Shown: positions 1-5,556, counted from the stretch's first letter. The stretch: 5,842 bases of DNA from Thermoplasmatota archaeon (GCA_016929175.1 JAFGJI010000165.1:1-5842), one strand, 5' to 3'. The notes: a model not told the origin generated them from the sequence alone. Translations and numbers: made by a program.

Positions 1-651
1 CAACTCATCCTCGACGAATAGGGCAGGAGGCGGATCGAACGAGCTGCCCACGACACCCACATGGATCCTTCTCGTACTCCCGGCCTGGTCATCGTCTATG
101 TTCCTCTGGACCAGGGAATGGACCTTCTTGACGAGGTCGGGGTTGATGTCGCCCTTGTATGACTTCATGTAGCGGTGAAGACGTTTGAAGTTCTCTATCT
201 CGTGTATCTCTCGGAGCTTTTTTCCTTTGGGTGCTATCCCATCCTCGAGGACGAGAGCCGCTTCCCCGAGGGTGAGAGTGTTCCCTTCGATTGCAGTGGT
301 GTGATGAATGTACTTGACCATCAGATCGTCCTGGTACTTCTCCAATTCCGAGGGATACAGGTCCTCGAGATACGTGCTGTAGAAGTTCCTGACCATGGCA
401 AGATAGATCGAATAGAAATCGGAGAGGTACCTCATCTTGGTTTCCTTCGCCTCCATGTAGACCCGATACAGGACGGCCTTCAGGTCCATGAGCACCCGGT
501 AGAATTCTGTCCTTTCCTCGAGACTTTTCTTGTCCATGCCCACAGGACCGACGGACTTCTCGAACCTCTTCTTCTTTCCCTTGTAGGAGGAGGTTGCTGA
601 AACGTAGAGGTAGCGGTTGCCTTTGACTGTCCTTTCTTTGACGGATACCAT
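1..651 (-). CDS. Fic-family protein (predicted AMP transferase), 3' end outside window
   Basis: Reading the minus strand from ATG at 651 gives 217 uninterrupted codons to the window edge. Residues 1-35 form a Lys/Arg-rich N-terminus typical of archaeal Fic proteins (GNRYLYV, then KGKKKRFEKSVG), followed by a helical stretch. HHTTAIEGNTLTLGE at 116-130 contains the [S/T]xxxE[G/N] inhibitory-helix motif (T118, E122, G123), so this is the class in which the inhibitory helix lies N-terminal to the Fic core. HEIENFKRLHRY (150-161) and AGSTRR...GSSFDPPP (190-209) match the region before the catalytic loop. The catalytic HPFx[D/E]GNGR motif should lie just beyond the window, so activity cannot be judged. 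Fic enzymes usually AMPylate protein hydroxyl groups; the target here is unknown. An in-frame TAG upstream (minus strand, near 674) leaves no earlier ATG. The gene is divergent from vapBC. Confidence 0.9.
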   Translation of the reverse strand, partial: MVSVKERTVKGNRYLYVSATSSYKGKKKRFEKSVGPVGMDKKSLEERTEFYRVLMDLKAVLYRVYMEAKETKMRYLSDFYSIYLAMVRNFYSTYLEDLYPSELEKYQDDLMVKYIHHTTAIEGNTLTLGEAALVLEDGIAPKGKKLREIHEIENFKRLHRYMKSYKGDINPDLVKKVHSLVQRNIDDDQAGSTRRIHVGVVGSSFDPPPALFVEDEL

Positions 652-673
652 GAAGGAGGGCAGGTTATCCCCC

Positions 674-681
674 TAATTAAT
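674..681 (-). promoter_or_regulatory. TATA-like box of the fic gene
   Basis: On the minus strand this reads ATTAATTA and its centre lies about 26 bases before the ATG at 651. That spacing predicts transcription starting at or next to the start codon. The bases just before the ATG show no Shine-Dalgarno sequence (they read CCCTCCTTC), which agrees with a leaderless message. Confidence 0.5.
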
Positions 682-696
682 GATTTCTCCATTAAT
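676..696. repeat. Inverted repeat over the fic promoter (possible operator)
   Basis: ATTAATG at 676-682 is matched by its exact reverse complement CATTAAT at 690-696, with a 7-base spacer. One arm overlaps the fic TATA-like box, so a bound dimer would block transcription. The half-site is unlike the GTAARCAT sites in front of vapB, so a different regulator is likely if it is functional. The arms are short and AT-rich, so chance is possible. Confidence 0.35.
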
Positions 697-766
697 GTGC
701 GGGGCAAGGTGGGATAACGACCTGGTCATTTAAGGAGCCATACAATTCCAGATCCCTGATAAGGAG

Positions 767-832
767 GTAAGCATCGTTGTAAACATATTAGCACACAATA
801 ATGTTTACATAGTTGTAACGTCATATGCTTAC
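767..832. promoter_or_regulatory. Four-half-site operator array upstream of vapBC
   Basis: Four copies of GTAARCAT are present: GTAAGCAT at 767-774, GTAAACAT at 779-786, and inverted copies ATGTTTAC at 801-808 and ATGCTTAC at 825-832. Their centres are 12, 22 and 24 bases apart, close to whole helical turns, so all would face one side of the DNA. The inner pair extends to a perfect 9-base inverted repeat (778-786 with 801-809). VapB antitoxins with an N-terminal ribbon-helix-helix fold normally bind such arrays and repress their own operon. The third site overlaps the best TATA candidate of vapB, and the fourth ends 7 bases before its ATG. Confidence 0.6.
804..811 (+). promoter_or_regulatory. 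Candidate TATA box of vapBC
   Basis: TTTACATA is centred about 31 bases before the vapB ATG, which would give a leader of only a few bases. No Shine-Dalgarno sequence precedes that ATG. The box is embedded in the operator array. It is a weak match to an archaeal box A. Confidence 0.35.
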
Positions 833-838
833 GAGATT

Positions 839-1060
839 ATGAGCAAAACAGTATCCATTCGGTTCGAGGAAGAAGAACTTGAACAGATAATGAAGATGGG
901 GGTCAACCCGAGTGAGTTCATCCGAGACGTTGTTAAAAAAGAGCTGAGAAAGAAACGTGCCCTTGAGACATTGAAATGGTTGAGGGAGAATCGGATCGAT
1001 GCTCCAGGACCCGATGGCACCCAGATCATACGAGAATGGAGGGATACAAGGTGGGCATAG
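839..1060 (+). CDS. vapB: VapB-family antitoxin
   Basis: A 73-residue protein with the layout of archaeal VapB antitoxins. Residues 4-9 (TVSIRF) form the DNA-contacting beta strand. Residues 10-19 and 24-39 (NPSEFIRDVVKKEL) form the two helices of a ribbon-helix-helix dimer. The C-terminal tail 52-72, with IIREWRDTRW, is the segment that in this family wraps over the VapC active site. It should neutralise the toxin encoded immediately downstream and repress the operon together with it. The gene overlaps vapC by 10 bases if the toxin starts at GTG 1051. The ATG at 839 is the only sensible start, as the beta strand begins at residue 4. The assignment as antitoxin rests on this fold and on the partner gene. 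Confidence 0.85.
   Translation: MSKTVSIRFEEEELEQIMKMGVNPSEFIRDVVKKELRKKRALETLKWLRENRIDAPGPDGTQIIREWRDTRWA
1038..1043 (+). promoter_or_regulatory. Ribosome binding site that sets the vapC start
   Basis: GGAGGG lies inside the vapB coding sequence, 7 bases before GTG 1051. No comparable motif precedes the alternative in-frame ATG at 1036. This favours the GTG start and suggests that vapC is translated by coupling to vapB. Confidence 0.6.
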
Positions 1061-1500
1061 TAATTGATACTTCAGCTCTTTTCAAATTGTTCTATGAAGA
1101 AAAGGATTCCGATAAGATGGATGCGTTGATGCAGCTCTTGATCAATCAAAGTGAGCAGGTATATTCCATTGACCTGATATTATACGAACTAGGTCAGATA
1201 GTGATCAGGAAGCATAGAATGAAAGCGGTCATGGCGAGGGATTTCCCGCAAAGATTATCAGCAATGAACATTGACATCCAATTTCCGGATGAGGGATTCA
1301 TCAGATCGGCCATGGACATTGGAAAAAAACTTGACATTTCTTTCTATGATTCATGTTTTATAGCCATATCCGAGAGATTGGATCTCCCTCTGATCACCGA
1401 GGATAGTGAGATCTTGAAGAAATTTCCAAATTCGATGAGCATCTCGAATGCATATGATAAGTTCTCGAAGATGCTCATGAGAAATTCCATTTCTTCATGA
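1051..1500 (+). CDS. vapC: VapC-family PIN-domain toxin ribonuclease
   Basis: A 149-residue PIN-domain protein, the usual VapC length. The four acidic residues that bind the catalytic metal are all visible: D6 in VIDTSA, E46 in LYELGQ, D100 in SFYDSCF and D118 in LITEDSEI. VapC toxins are Mg/Mn-dependent endoribonucleases that cut tRNA or rRNA when free of VapB; the target here cannot be read from sequence. The GTG start is chosen because it has a well-spaced GGAGGG and puts the first beta strand at the N-terminus as in typical VapCs. ATG 1036 would add five residues (154 in total). The gene overlaps the vapB end by 10 bases. A hand count of 1081-1140 gives 23 G+C in 60, against 37 in 60 for bases 1-60, so the module is AT-rich for its surroundings and may have been acquired. 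No damage is seen, so the toxin is probably active. Confidence 0.9.
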   Translation: MGIVIDTSALFKLFYEEKDSDKMDALMQLLINQSEQVYSIDLILYELGQIVIRKHRMKAVMARDFPQRLSAMNIDIQFPDEGFIRSAMDIGKKLDISFYDSCFIAISERLDLPLITEDSEILKKFPNSMSISNAYDKFSKMLMRNSISS

Positions 1501-1510
1501 GCAAGGCTCC

Positions 1511-1518
1511 TTTAAATC
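1511..1518 (+). promoter_or_regulatory. TATA-like box (orphan promoter)
   Basis: TTTAAATC is a strong box A match, about 32 bases before the ATG at 1547. It is the best evidence that something rightward starts here, although the reading frame that follows soon collides with the convergent J-domain gene. Confidence 0.4.
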
Positions 1519-1546
1519 ATATCCCACAAATGCTTGATCGAGGCGT

Positions 1547-1846
1547 ATGGAGGCACGGTGGAAGAAATTGCTGCTGCTCCTGTTGGTTGGAGTCCTGCTT
1601 ACCTTGATACTGTTTCCCATCGTAAAAGGCCAAAGTCCGTGTACCCGCTCAATACCTGCCGGTCACCCTGAGGATCCTGTCCTGAAGGTCCTTCTTCTCC
1701 TCGTCCATGAGGATGCTCTTTGCGGCGTTTATCTCCCTCATCTTCTTATGAGCTTCGTCCACATCGAAGCCCTCCTGGTGCATCGCCTTGTCGGGGTGGT
1801 ATCTTGCAGCGAGGGTCCGATATGCTTTCTTGATCTCTTTCGGTGA
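1547..1846 (+). CDS. Doubtful short membrane/secreted ORF, possibly a gene remnant
   Basis: The 99-codon frame starts MEARWKKLLLLLLVGVLL and continues with TLILFPIVKG, a convincing signal peptide or single membrane helix after a basic N-terminus. The first 34 codons lie outside any other gene and follow a TATA-like box. From 1649 onward the frame is antisense to the conserved J-domain region of the neighbouring gene, so codons 35-99 are most likely shadow sequence. The simplest readings are a truncated gene whose 3' part was lost by rearrangement, a short membrane peptide that reads into its neighbour, or chance. No family is recognised. Confidence 0.25.
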   Translation: MEARWKKLLLLLLVGVLLTLILFPIVKGQSPCTRSIPAGHPEDPVLKVLLLLVHEDALCGVYLPHLLMSFVHIEALLVHRLVGVVSCSEGPICFLDLFR

Positions 1847-3484
1847 TGCCTTCCTCCCGACCCCGAGGACCTCGTAACAGTCGATCTCATGTATCCTTGT
1901 GGCGACGTCGAAATGCCTCAATATCTCTATCATCTGCTCCCTGTCGTCATGTGAGATGCCGTGGGTCTGGTGCCTCCTCCACACATACAAGGACGCCATG
2001 GTGAAGATAATAAAGACCACGACCATTATCGAGACCAGAAGTATGATGATGGTTCTCATCCTATCGTTGTCGTCATCGGGAGTCATCCTAAAAAGAGTGA
2101 CCCAACCAAGGTCTGTTGGGGCGCCTGGCTCCACGGTCACGGTCATATTGGACCCTTGATAACCCGTCCTGCTGATGTTCAACAGGTATGTTCCCGCACC
2201 CGTCGAGATGTTGAAAAAACCGTCCCTGTCCGTCCTGTCGCTCATATTGTTATCAAGGCTGACCTTGAGATTGGGCATGAAATTCCCGTAACTGTCCACC
2301 ACCACACCCGTGACCCACCCCGTATCGGTGGTGTTGAATGTCCATGTGAAATTAACGATCGAGTTCCCGGCACGGTCCCTGCCGGACATGATAACCGCAT
2401 ATTCGGTGTCATACTCCAGTGACCCGTTGCGATCAAGCTCTATCTGGCCCCCGTTAATGGTCACGTTACTGGTAATACCATTCACCCGGATCTCGACCGA
2501 ATCGGGTACCAGGGTCTCGGAGGTGGAGATCCATATGGGCGCATCGATCTCGACATCATCCCCCTGGGGATTATACTGGATAACATAGGGGGCTAACGTA
2601 TCAACCACGATCGATAGGGTGACCGTCCTGATGTTCCCAGCCCTGTCAAATGCTGTTACCCTTATCTCGTGGCGGCCGTCGGCAACGCTAGGATATTCAT
2701 GGGAGGTGGTAGCCATGTAGGGATATGGTTGTGTGGAATCCATCTGGACCTCGTAATACGAGACCCCGGAGAGAGTGTCATCTCCTCTCCAGGTTACAAG
2801 GACCGAGGATCCGTTGAGGTTCTCCCCGTCATGAGGTGAATGGACCTCAAGCTGAGGCCGCTCCCTGTCAAGCATTATCTCGCGGTATTCAGTCAGGTAG
2901 TTACCGGCACGATCGAAGGCTCGGACCTCGAAGAGGTGAAGGCCTTCAGTGGCAAGGGTCACTATTTCCCTGTTAGCGTTGCCCTTGTCCACCCAGGCCC
3001 CTCCATCCAGCCTCGTCTCCACATGGTCCACGCCGGAGCCGCTGTCGGAGGCGGCCCATTCAAGCATCACGGGGTCGAGATTGGAGTATAGGGTCTCCGC
3101 TTGAGTGAAATGGATATCGGGTGTGTAAGTGTCGACCAGAAAGGATATCGAGACCGAACCCTCCCCGCCGTGCTCATCCATGCATCTGATCGTGAGGTCG
3201 TGATATCCTTCCAGGAGGTCATGCAACATTATCGAGGTGTTCTGACCGACCGAAATGAACATCCCCATATCGAGACTGTACTCGCTGGAAACGTTCCCAT
3301 CACCATTCTCGACGGACCAGTTGGCCTCTATTGTCGTGCTATTGTATGCCCTGTCGTTCTCCGGATGTGTGATCACAATTGCAGGAGCCGCATCCACGGA
3401 CAAGGGGAATGACCAGATCGTCAAGGCTGATAGCACAATGAGGGAAGAGACCTGAACTGCAGTGAGTGGTGCCGAACTCCTCAT
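1649..3484 (-). CDS. Surface Ig-like membrane protein with cytoplasmic C-terminal J-domain
   Basis: A 611-residue protein in ordered blocks: signal peptide about 1-32; three Ig-like repeats about 34-118, 121-206 and 209-295; a Big_5-like domain about 297-384; a carboxypeptidase-regulatory-like beta domain about 389-462; one membrane helix about 478-502 followed by basic WRRH; and a J-domain about 536-596 with YEVLGV, EIKKAYRTLAARYHPDK and the HPD motif at 563-565. DRAGN recurs at 191, 280 and 370, marking the repeat period of about 90 residues. Twelve N-x-S/T sequons lie before the helix and none after it, which fits an external N-terminal part and a cytoplasmic J-domain. J-domains stimulate Hsp70 (DnaK) ATPase, so this protein may bring DnaK to the membrane in response to an external ligand or stress; that role is inferred. 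ATG 3484 is preferred to TTG 3496 because the TATA box fits a leaderless start there. It is not canonical DnaJ: the Gly/Phe and zinc-finger regions are absent. Confidence 0.88.
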   Translation of the reverse strand: MRSSAPLTAVQVSSLIVLSALTIWSFPLSVDAAPAIVITHPENDRAYNSTTIEANWSVENGDGNVSSEYSLDMGMFISVGQNTSIMLHDLLEGYHDLTIRCMDEHGGEGSVSISFLVDTYTPDIHFTQAETLYSNLDPVMLEWAASDSGSGVDHVETRLDGGAWVDKGNANREIVTLATEGLHLFEVRAFDRAGNYLTEYREIMLDRERPQLEVHSPHDGENLNGSSVLVTWRGDDTLSGVSYYEVQMDSTQPYPYMATTSHEYPSVADGRHEIRVTAFDRAGNIRTVTLSIVVDTLAPYVIQYNPQGDDVEIDAPIWISTSETLVPDSVEIRVNGITSNVTINGGQIELDRNGSLEYDTEYAVIMSGRDRAGNSIVNFTWTFNTTDTGWVTGVVVDSYGNFMPNLKVSLDNNMSDRTDRDGFFNISTGAGTYLLNISRTGYQGSNMTVTVEPGAPTDLGWVTLFRMTPDDDNDRMRTIIILLVSIMVVVFIIFTMASLYVWRRHQTHGISHDDREQMIEILRHFDVATRIHEIDCYEVLGVGRKASPKEIKKAYRTLAARYHPDKAMHQEGFDVDEAHKKMREINAAKSILMDEEKKDLQDRILRVTGRY

Positions 3485-3507
3485 CACTGGCTTCAAAGCT
3501 TGGACAT

Positions 3508-3515
3508 ATATAAAA
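3508..3515 (-). promoter_or_regulatory. TATA box of the Ig/J-domain gene
   Basis: The minus strand reads TTTTATAT, a good archaeal box A, centred about 27 bases before ATG 3484. Transcription is expected within a base or two of that ATG. The longer TTG start at 3496 would lie only about 15 bases from the box and so probably upstream of the transcript start. Confidence 0.6.
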
Positions 3516-3559
3516 GTGACCGGTTTATGTCAGTCCCAAGGGATGTGTGAAGGGGGGGG

Positions 3560-3576
3560 AACTTTTTGAAAAAGTT
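3560..3576. repeat. 17-bp palindrome next to an 8-G run
   Basis: AACTTTTT (3560-3567), a central G, and AAAAAGTT (3569-3576) form a perfect 8-bp dyad, directly preceded by eight consecutive G bases (3552-3559). It lies between the divergent promoters of the Ig/J-domain gene and the tRNA gene. It could be a regulator binding site or a remnant of a dispersed intergenic hairpin. No transcript is expected across it from either neighbour, so a terminator role is less likely. Confidence 0.45.
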
Positions 3577-3618
3577 ATCACCAAAACGGCCGAAGAACAT
3601 GCAGCATACCGCCAAGGG

Positions 3619-3626
3619 TTTATAAG
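3619..3626 (+). promoter_or_regulatory. TATA box of the tRNA-Arg gene
   Basis: TTTATAAG is a near-ideal archaeal box A. Its centre lies about 31 bases before the mature tRNA 5' end, giving a primary transcript with a leader of a few bases for RNase P to remove. Confidence 0.65.
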
Positions 3627-3653
3627 CTTCATTTCATTCAGCTTACAAACCAT

Positions 3654-3727
3654 GGGCCCATAGGGTAGCCTGGATATCCTGCTGGCCTTCGGAGCCGGTG
3701 ACGAGGGTTCGAATCCCTCTGGGTCCG
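3654..3727 (+). tRNA. tRNA-Arg (anticodon TCG)
   Basis: A 74-base cloverleaf. The acceptor arms GGGCCCA (3654-3660) and TGGGTCC (3720-3726) pair with one G-T wobble, and the discriminator is G3727. The anticodon stem CTGGC/GCCGG (3682-3686, 3694-3698) encloses loop CTTCGGA with anticodon TCG at 3689-3691, which reads CGA and, by wobble, other CGN arginine codons. The T arm is GAGGG-TTCGAAT-CCCTC. The D stem is the weakest part, with a G-T and a T-T opposition. There is no intron in the anticodon loop and no encoded CCA; the 3' end is followed by CTTTTTT, so CCA must be added enzymatically. It is transcribed alone and convergent with the membrane protein gene. Confidence 0.95.
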
Positions 3728-3728
3728 C

Positions 3729-3734
3729 TTTTTT
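3729..3734 (+). terminator. T-tract terminator of tRNA-Arg
   Basis: Six T residues start two bases after the mature tRNA end, typical of archaeal intrinsic termination, which needs a T-run without a strong hairpin. Confidence 0.6.
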
Positions 3735-3751
3735 CCAAAATATATCATCGA

Positions 3752-5407
3752 TCAGAAGCTCGGGGCCGGAACGAAGAACATGACGATGAAGAGCCCCACA
3801 TAGACGACCATGGTTATCAATGAGACCACAACTGCCGCAGAGTTCATGAAATTGCGCCCCTCCCCCTTTATCGATGTACGACCGATCCATAGACTCATCG
3901 GAGCGAGGGGGAGAAAGAACAGTCCCCCTAATGAAAGGGATAGGGCAAGCTTTGATTCCTCCTTGCTCTTGTGATCCACACCATCCTTCTCGACAACGTT
4001 CAGCCACTTTGGTCGGTAAAGATATTCTTTGGCATCAAGCCTTGCAGCCTGCCACCACCTTCTCCTTCCCTCGGTCCTTTCCCTTCTTCCTGGGAGAACC
4101 TTCTCCGCAACCTTTGCAATGCACCATTCCATACCGCCGACATATTCGACCTTCTCCCATGCCCGAAGGACCATCTCCCAGAGCAATAACGTCATCGGCA
4201 TCATGACCAGTACCGGGAGCCACCAGCCAATATTTTCGGGATAGGGCCAGTTCCTTGACACGAAAGGGAACAGGCACATCAGAGCCCTGGGCATCGCATC
4301 TATGAACTGATACGTGTAGACCGAAAAGGCCACGTAACCGTATCTTCTGATGGAGAGTGTCCTCCTCCCGAATTCCCCGCCCATCCCCCGGAACTCCACA
4401 AGCCGGAGGACCAGAAGAACTCCGGCAAGCTGGCCTCCGGTGAGGAACAGGAACCACCAGAACCATAATGAAGGGTAAAGACCCGGGGGCTGGTAGAAAT
4501 TGTCCATCAAGCGTTCCAAGTCGCCTATTCCAATGGCTATTACCACGATCGTGCCGATAAGCCCTGTCGAAGCAAGTCCGACCCCGATAAGGATCCCGTT
4601 CCGGGGGAGTTTTCTGGGGCAGTTTTTCTGGCATAGGTATATCCCGATGATGGACCCGATGAAGGTTACGGCCAGATAGGGAAAGAGCGGTTCGGGATTG
4701 CCTCCCAGGGGAAACATGACCGCTTTCAGTAAAATATCACATACGCTCGATTCCCCTATTACGGGATACTGGATATCAAGGCTCCCTACGATGGAGGACT
4801 CCCACTTCGCAAAAGGATACCCTGGAACTATCATCCTCAGCATCTTGTATACCGGCCCCGTCAGGGCTACTGACAATACAGCGAGCAGGGCATATATCCT
4901 GATGTTCCTTTTAACCTTGACATGGCCTCCGTTCCGGGAAAGCAGCCCCTGCACTATGCCGTTCACGATCACGCAGAAAGCGATGGTATGGATCGTTTCC
5001 ATGTGGAACCCGCGGTAGAGGATGGTGGTCCACCTGTGGAACTTCCCCTCCACGGCGTACCCTAAAAAAGCATGGTACCCTATGGTCGACTCCACGAGCA
5101 CTGCGGCCAGAAGAAGGAGCAGTCCTCCCACTATCTGGAACATCATGACCTTCTTCCAGGACTTTCCCCTATCCAGATTGCGGTACATCGAGATCATGTT
5201 GCCGATGGAGCTCACGAGAAGGAAGAAACCGGCCCACGCCGAGAAATAGACAACTATCAGGAAGAATAAAAGGCCGACCATCGGAACCCCTTCCAGATCC
5301 CCATCCTGGATCCAGCTGCCGTCGTACCATCTCATGATGACGTGGAACATTATCATCATCCAGATGGCGAACCCGCGCATGAAATCGATGCTCGAGAACC
5401 TCCTCAT
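3752..5407 (-). CDS. Multipass membrane acyltransferase-like protein (HGSNAT/DUF1624/YeiB-type)
   Basis: A 551-residue protein with about 12 membrane helices (near 10-28, 43-66, 87-108, 138-155, 170-188, 239-259, 271-294, 313-335, 357-380, 394-415, 486-508 and 523-547). The N-terminus SSIDFMRGFAIWMMIMFH with H22 matches the [S/I]DxxRGxA...H opening of the DUF1624/HGSNAT and YeiB families. METIHTIAF (H140), PLFPYLAVTFIGSIIG near 240-255 and the SVYTYQFID segment near 362-370 resemble their later conserved helices. Members move acyl groups, often acetyl, from a cytoplasmic donor to sugars or other acceptors across the membrane; substrate and donor here are unknown. A basic cytoplasmic loop (about 418-485, with RRERTEGRRR) links ten core helices to a two-helix tail that looks like DUF4190. 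The ATG at 5407 has a GGGAGGG ribosome binding site. It stands alone, convergent with tRNA-Arg. Confidence 0.75.
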   Translation of the reverse strand: MRRFSSIDFMRGFAIWMMIMFHVIMRWYDGSWIQDGDLEGVPMVGLLFFLIVVYFSAWAGFFLLVSSIGNMISMYRNLDRGKSWKKVMMFQIVGGLLLLLAAVLVESTIGYHAFLGYAVEGKFHRWTTILYRGFHMETIHTIAFCVIVNGIVQGLLSRNGGHVKVKRNIRIYALLAVLSVALTGPVYKMLRMIVPGYPFAKWESSIVGSLDIQYPVIGESSVCDILLKAVMFPLGGNPEPLFPYLAVTFIGSIIGIYLCQKNCPRKLPRNGILIGVGLASTGLIGTIVVIAIGIGDLERLMDNFYQPPGLYPSLWFWWFLFLTGGQLAGVLLVLRLVEFRGMGGEFGRRTLSIRRYGYVAFSVYTYQFIDAMPRALMCLFPFVSRNWPYPENIGWWLPVLVMMPMTLLLWEMVLRAWEKVEYVGGMEWCIAKVAEKVLPGRRERTEGRRRWWQAARLDAKEYLYRPKWLNVVEKDGVDHKSKEESKLALSLSLGGLFFLPLAPMSLWIGRTSIKGEGRNFMNSAAVVVSLITMVVYVGLFIVMFFVPAPSF

Positions 5408-5415
5408 AGGACCGT

Positions 5416-5422
5416 CCCTCCC
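5416..5422 (-). promoter_or_regulatory. Strong ribosome binding site of the membrane acyltransferase-like gene
   Basis: The minus strand reads GGGAGGG, 8 bases before ATG 5407. This gene therefore appears to have a true leader, unlike the leaderless genes around it, and the motif fixes the start. Confidence 0.65.
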
Positions 5423-5484
5423 TGTTGATCTTCACTCGCTGCTCTACTTACAATGACCTCCCGTGGATTTGAGTGAATATATCG

Positions 5485-5491
5485 ATTTAAA
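5485..5491 (-). promoter_or_regulatory. TATA-like box of the membrane acyltransferase-like gene
   Basis: The minus strand reads TTTAAAT, centred about 81 bases before ATG 5407. A start about 26 bases downstream would give a leader of some 55 bases that contains the GGGAGGG ribosome binding site. Confidence 0.4.
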
Positions 5492-5526
5492 CCTTTGCAG
5501 GAACATCCCATTCAACGGATGAATAT

Positions 5527-5534
5527 TTCTTAAA
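5527..5534 (+). promoter_or_regulatory. TATA-like box of the P-type ATPase gene
   Basis: TTCTTAAA is centred about 26 bases before ATG 5557, predicting a leaderless message. An earlier ATG at 5549 reaches a stop after three codons, so it is not the start. Confidence 0.5.
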
Positions 5535-5556
5535 CGAGCAAACAATACATGAACGG

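Noticed and set aside
175..600. Open frame of 141 codons on the plus strand
   Set aside because: It is antisense to the Fic coding sequence, whose motifs are clear on the minus strand; the plus-strand translation shows no recognisable domain.
761..768. Excellent Shine-Dalgarno-like AAGGAGGT on the plus strand
   Set aside because: No start codon at useful spacing opens a frame: TTG 777 is followed at once by TAA, and ATG 801 stops after three codons. It lies at the edge of the vapBC operator and is probably coincidental.
1530..1607. 25-codon Cys-rich frame starting at ATG 1530
   Set aside because: The CCCSC run is only the out-of-frame reading of the Leu-rich leader in the 1547 frame; there is no ribosome binding site and no homology is recognised.
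1961..2422. Plus-strand open frame of 153 codons
   Set aside because: It is antisense to the Ig/J-domain gene, with no promoter or ribosome binding site and a His/Pro-rich, domain-free translation.
2580..3120. Possible DNA-level tandem repeat in the Ig-like region
   Set aside because: The repetition is at protein level (about 90 residues, DRAGN motif); the nucleotide copies are too diverged to be called a DNA repeat.
3485..3496. Four-residue N-terminal extension of the Ig/J-domain protein from TTG 3496
   Set aside because: The TATA box at 3508-3515 is too close for the transcript to include this codon, and the ATG at 3484 fits a leaderless start.
3700..3727. tRNA 3' end as an integration (att) site
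   Set aside because: No second copy of the tRNA 3' segment, integrase or phage-like gene was seen in the window; the right flank is an ordinary terminator and a convergent gene.
3525..4007. Minus-strand open frame of 160 codons crossing the tRNA
   Set aside because: It runs antisense through the complete tRNA-Arg gene and overlaps the acyltransferase-like gene in another frame; its translation is low in recognisable structure.
4035..4634. Minus-strand open frame of 199 codons
   Set aside because: It is a different frame within the 12-helix membrane protein gene, which has far better family matches; the translation is rich in Arg, Gly and Pro as expected of a GC-rich shadow frame.
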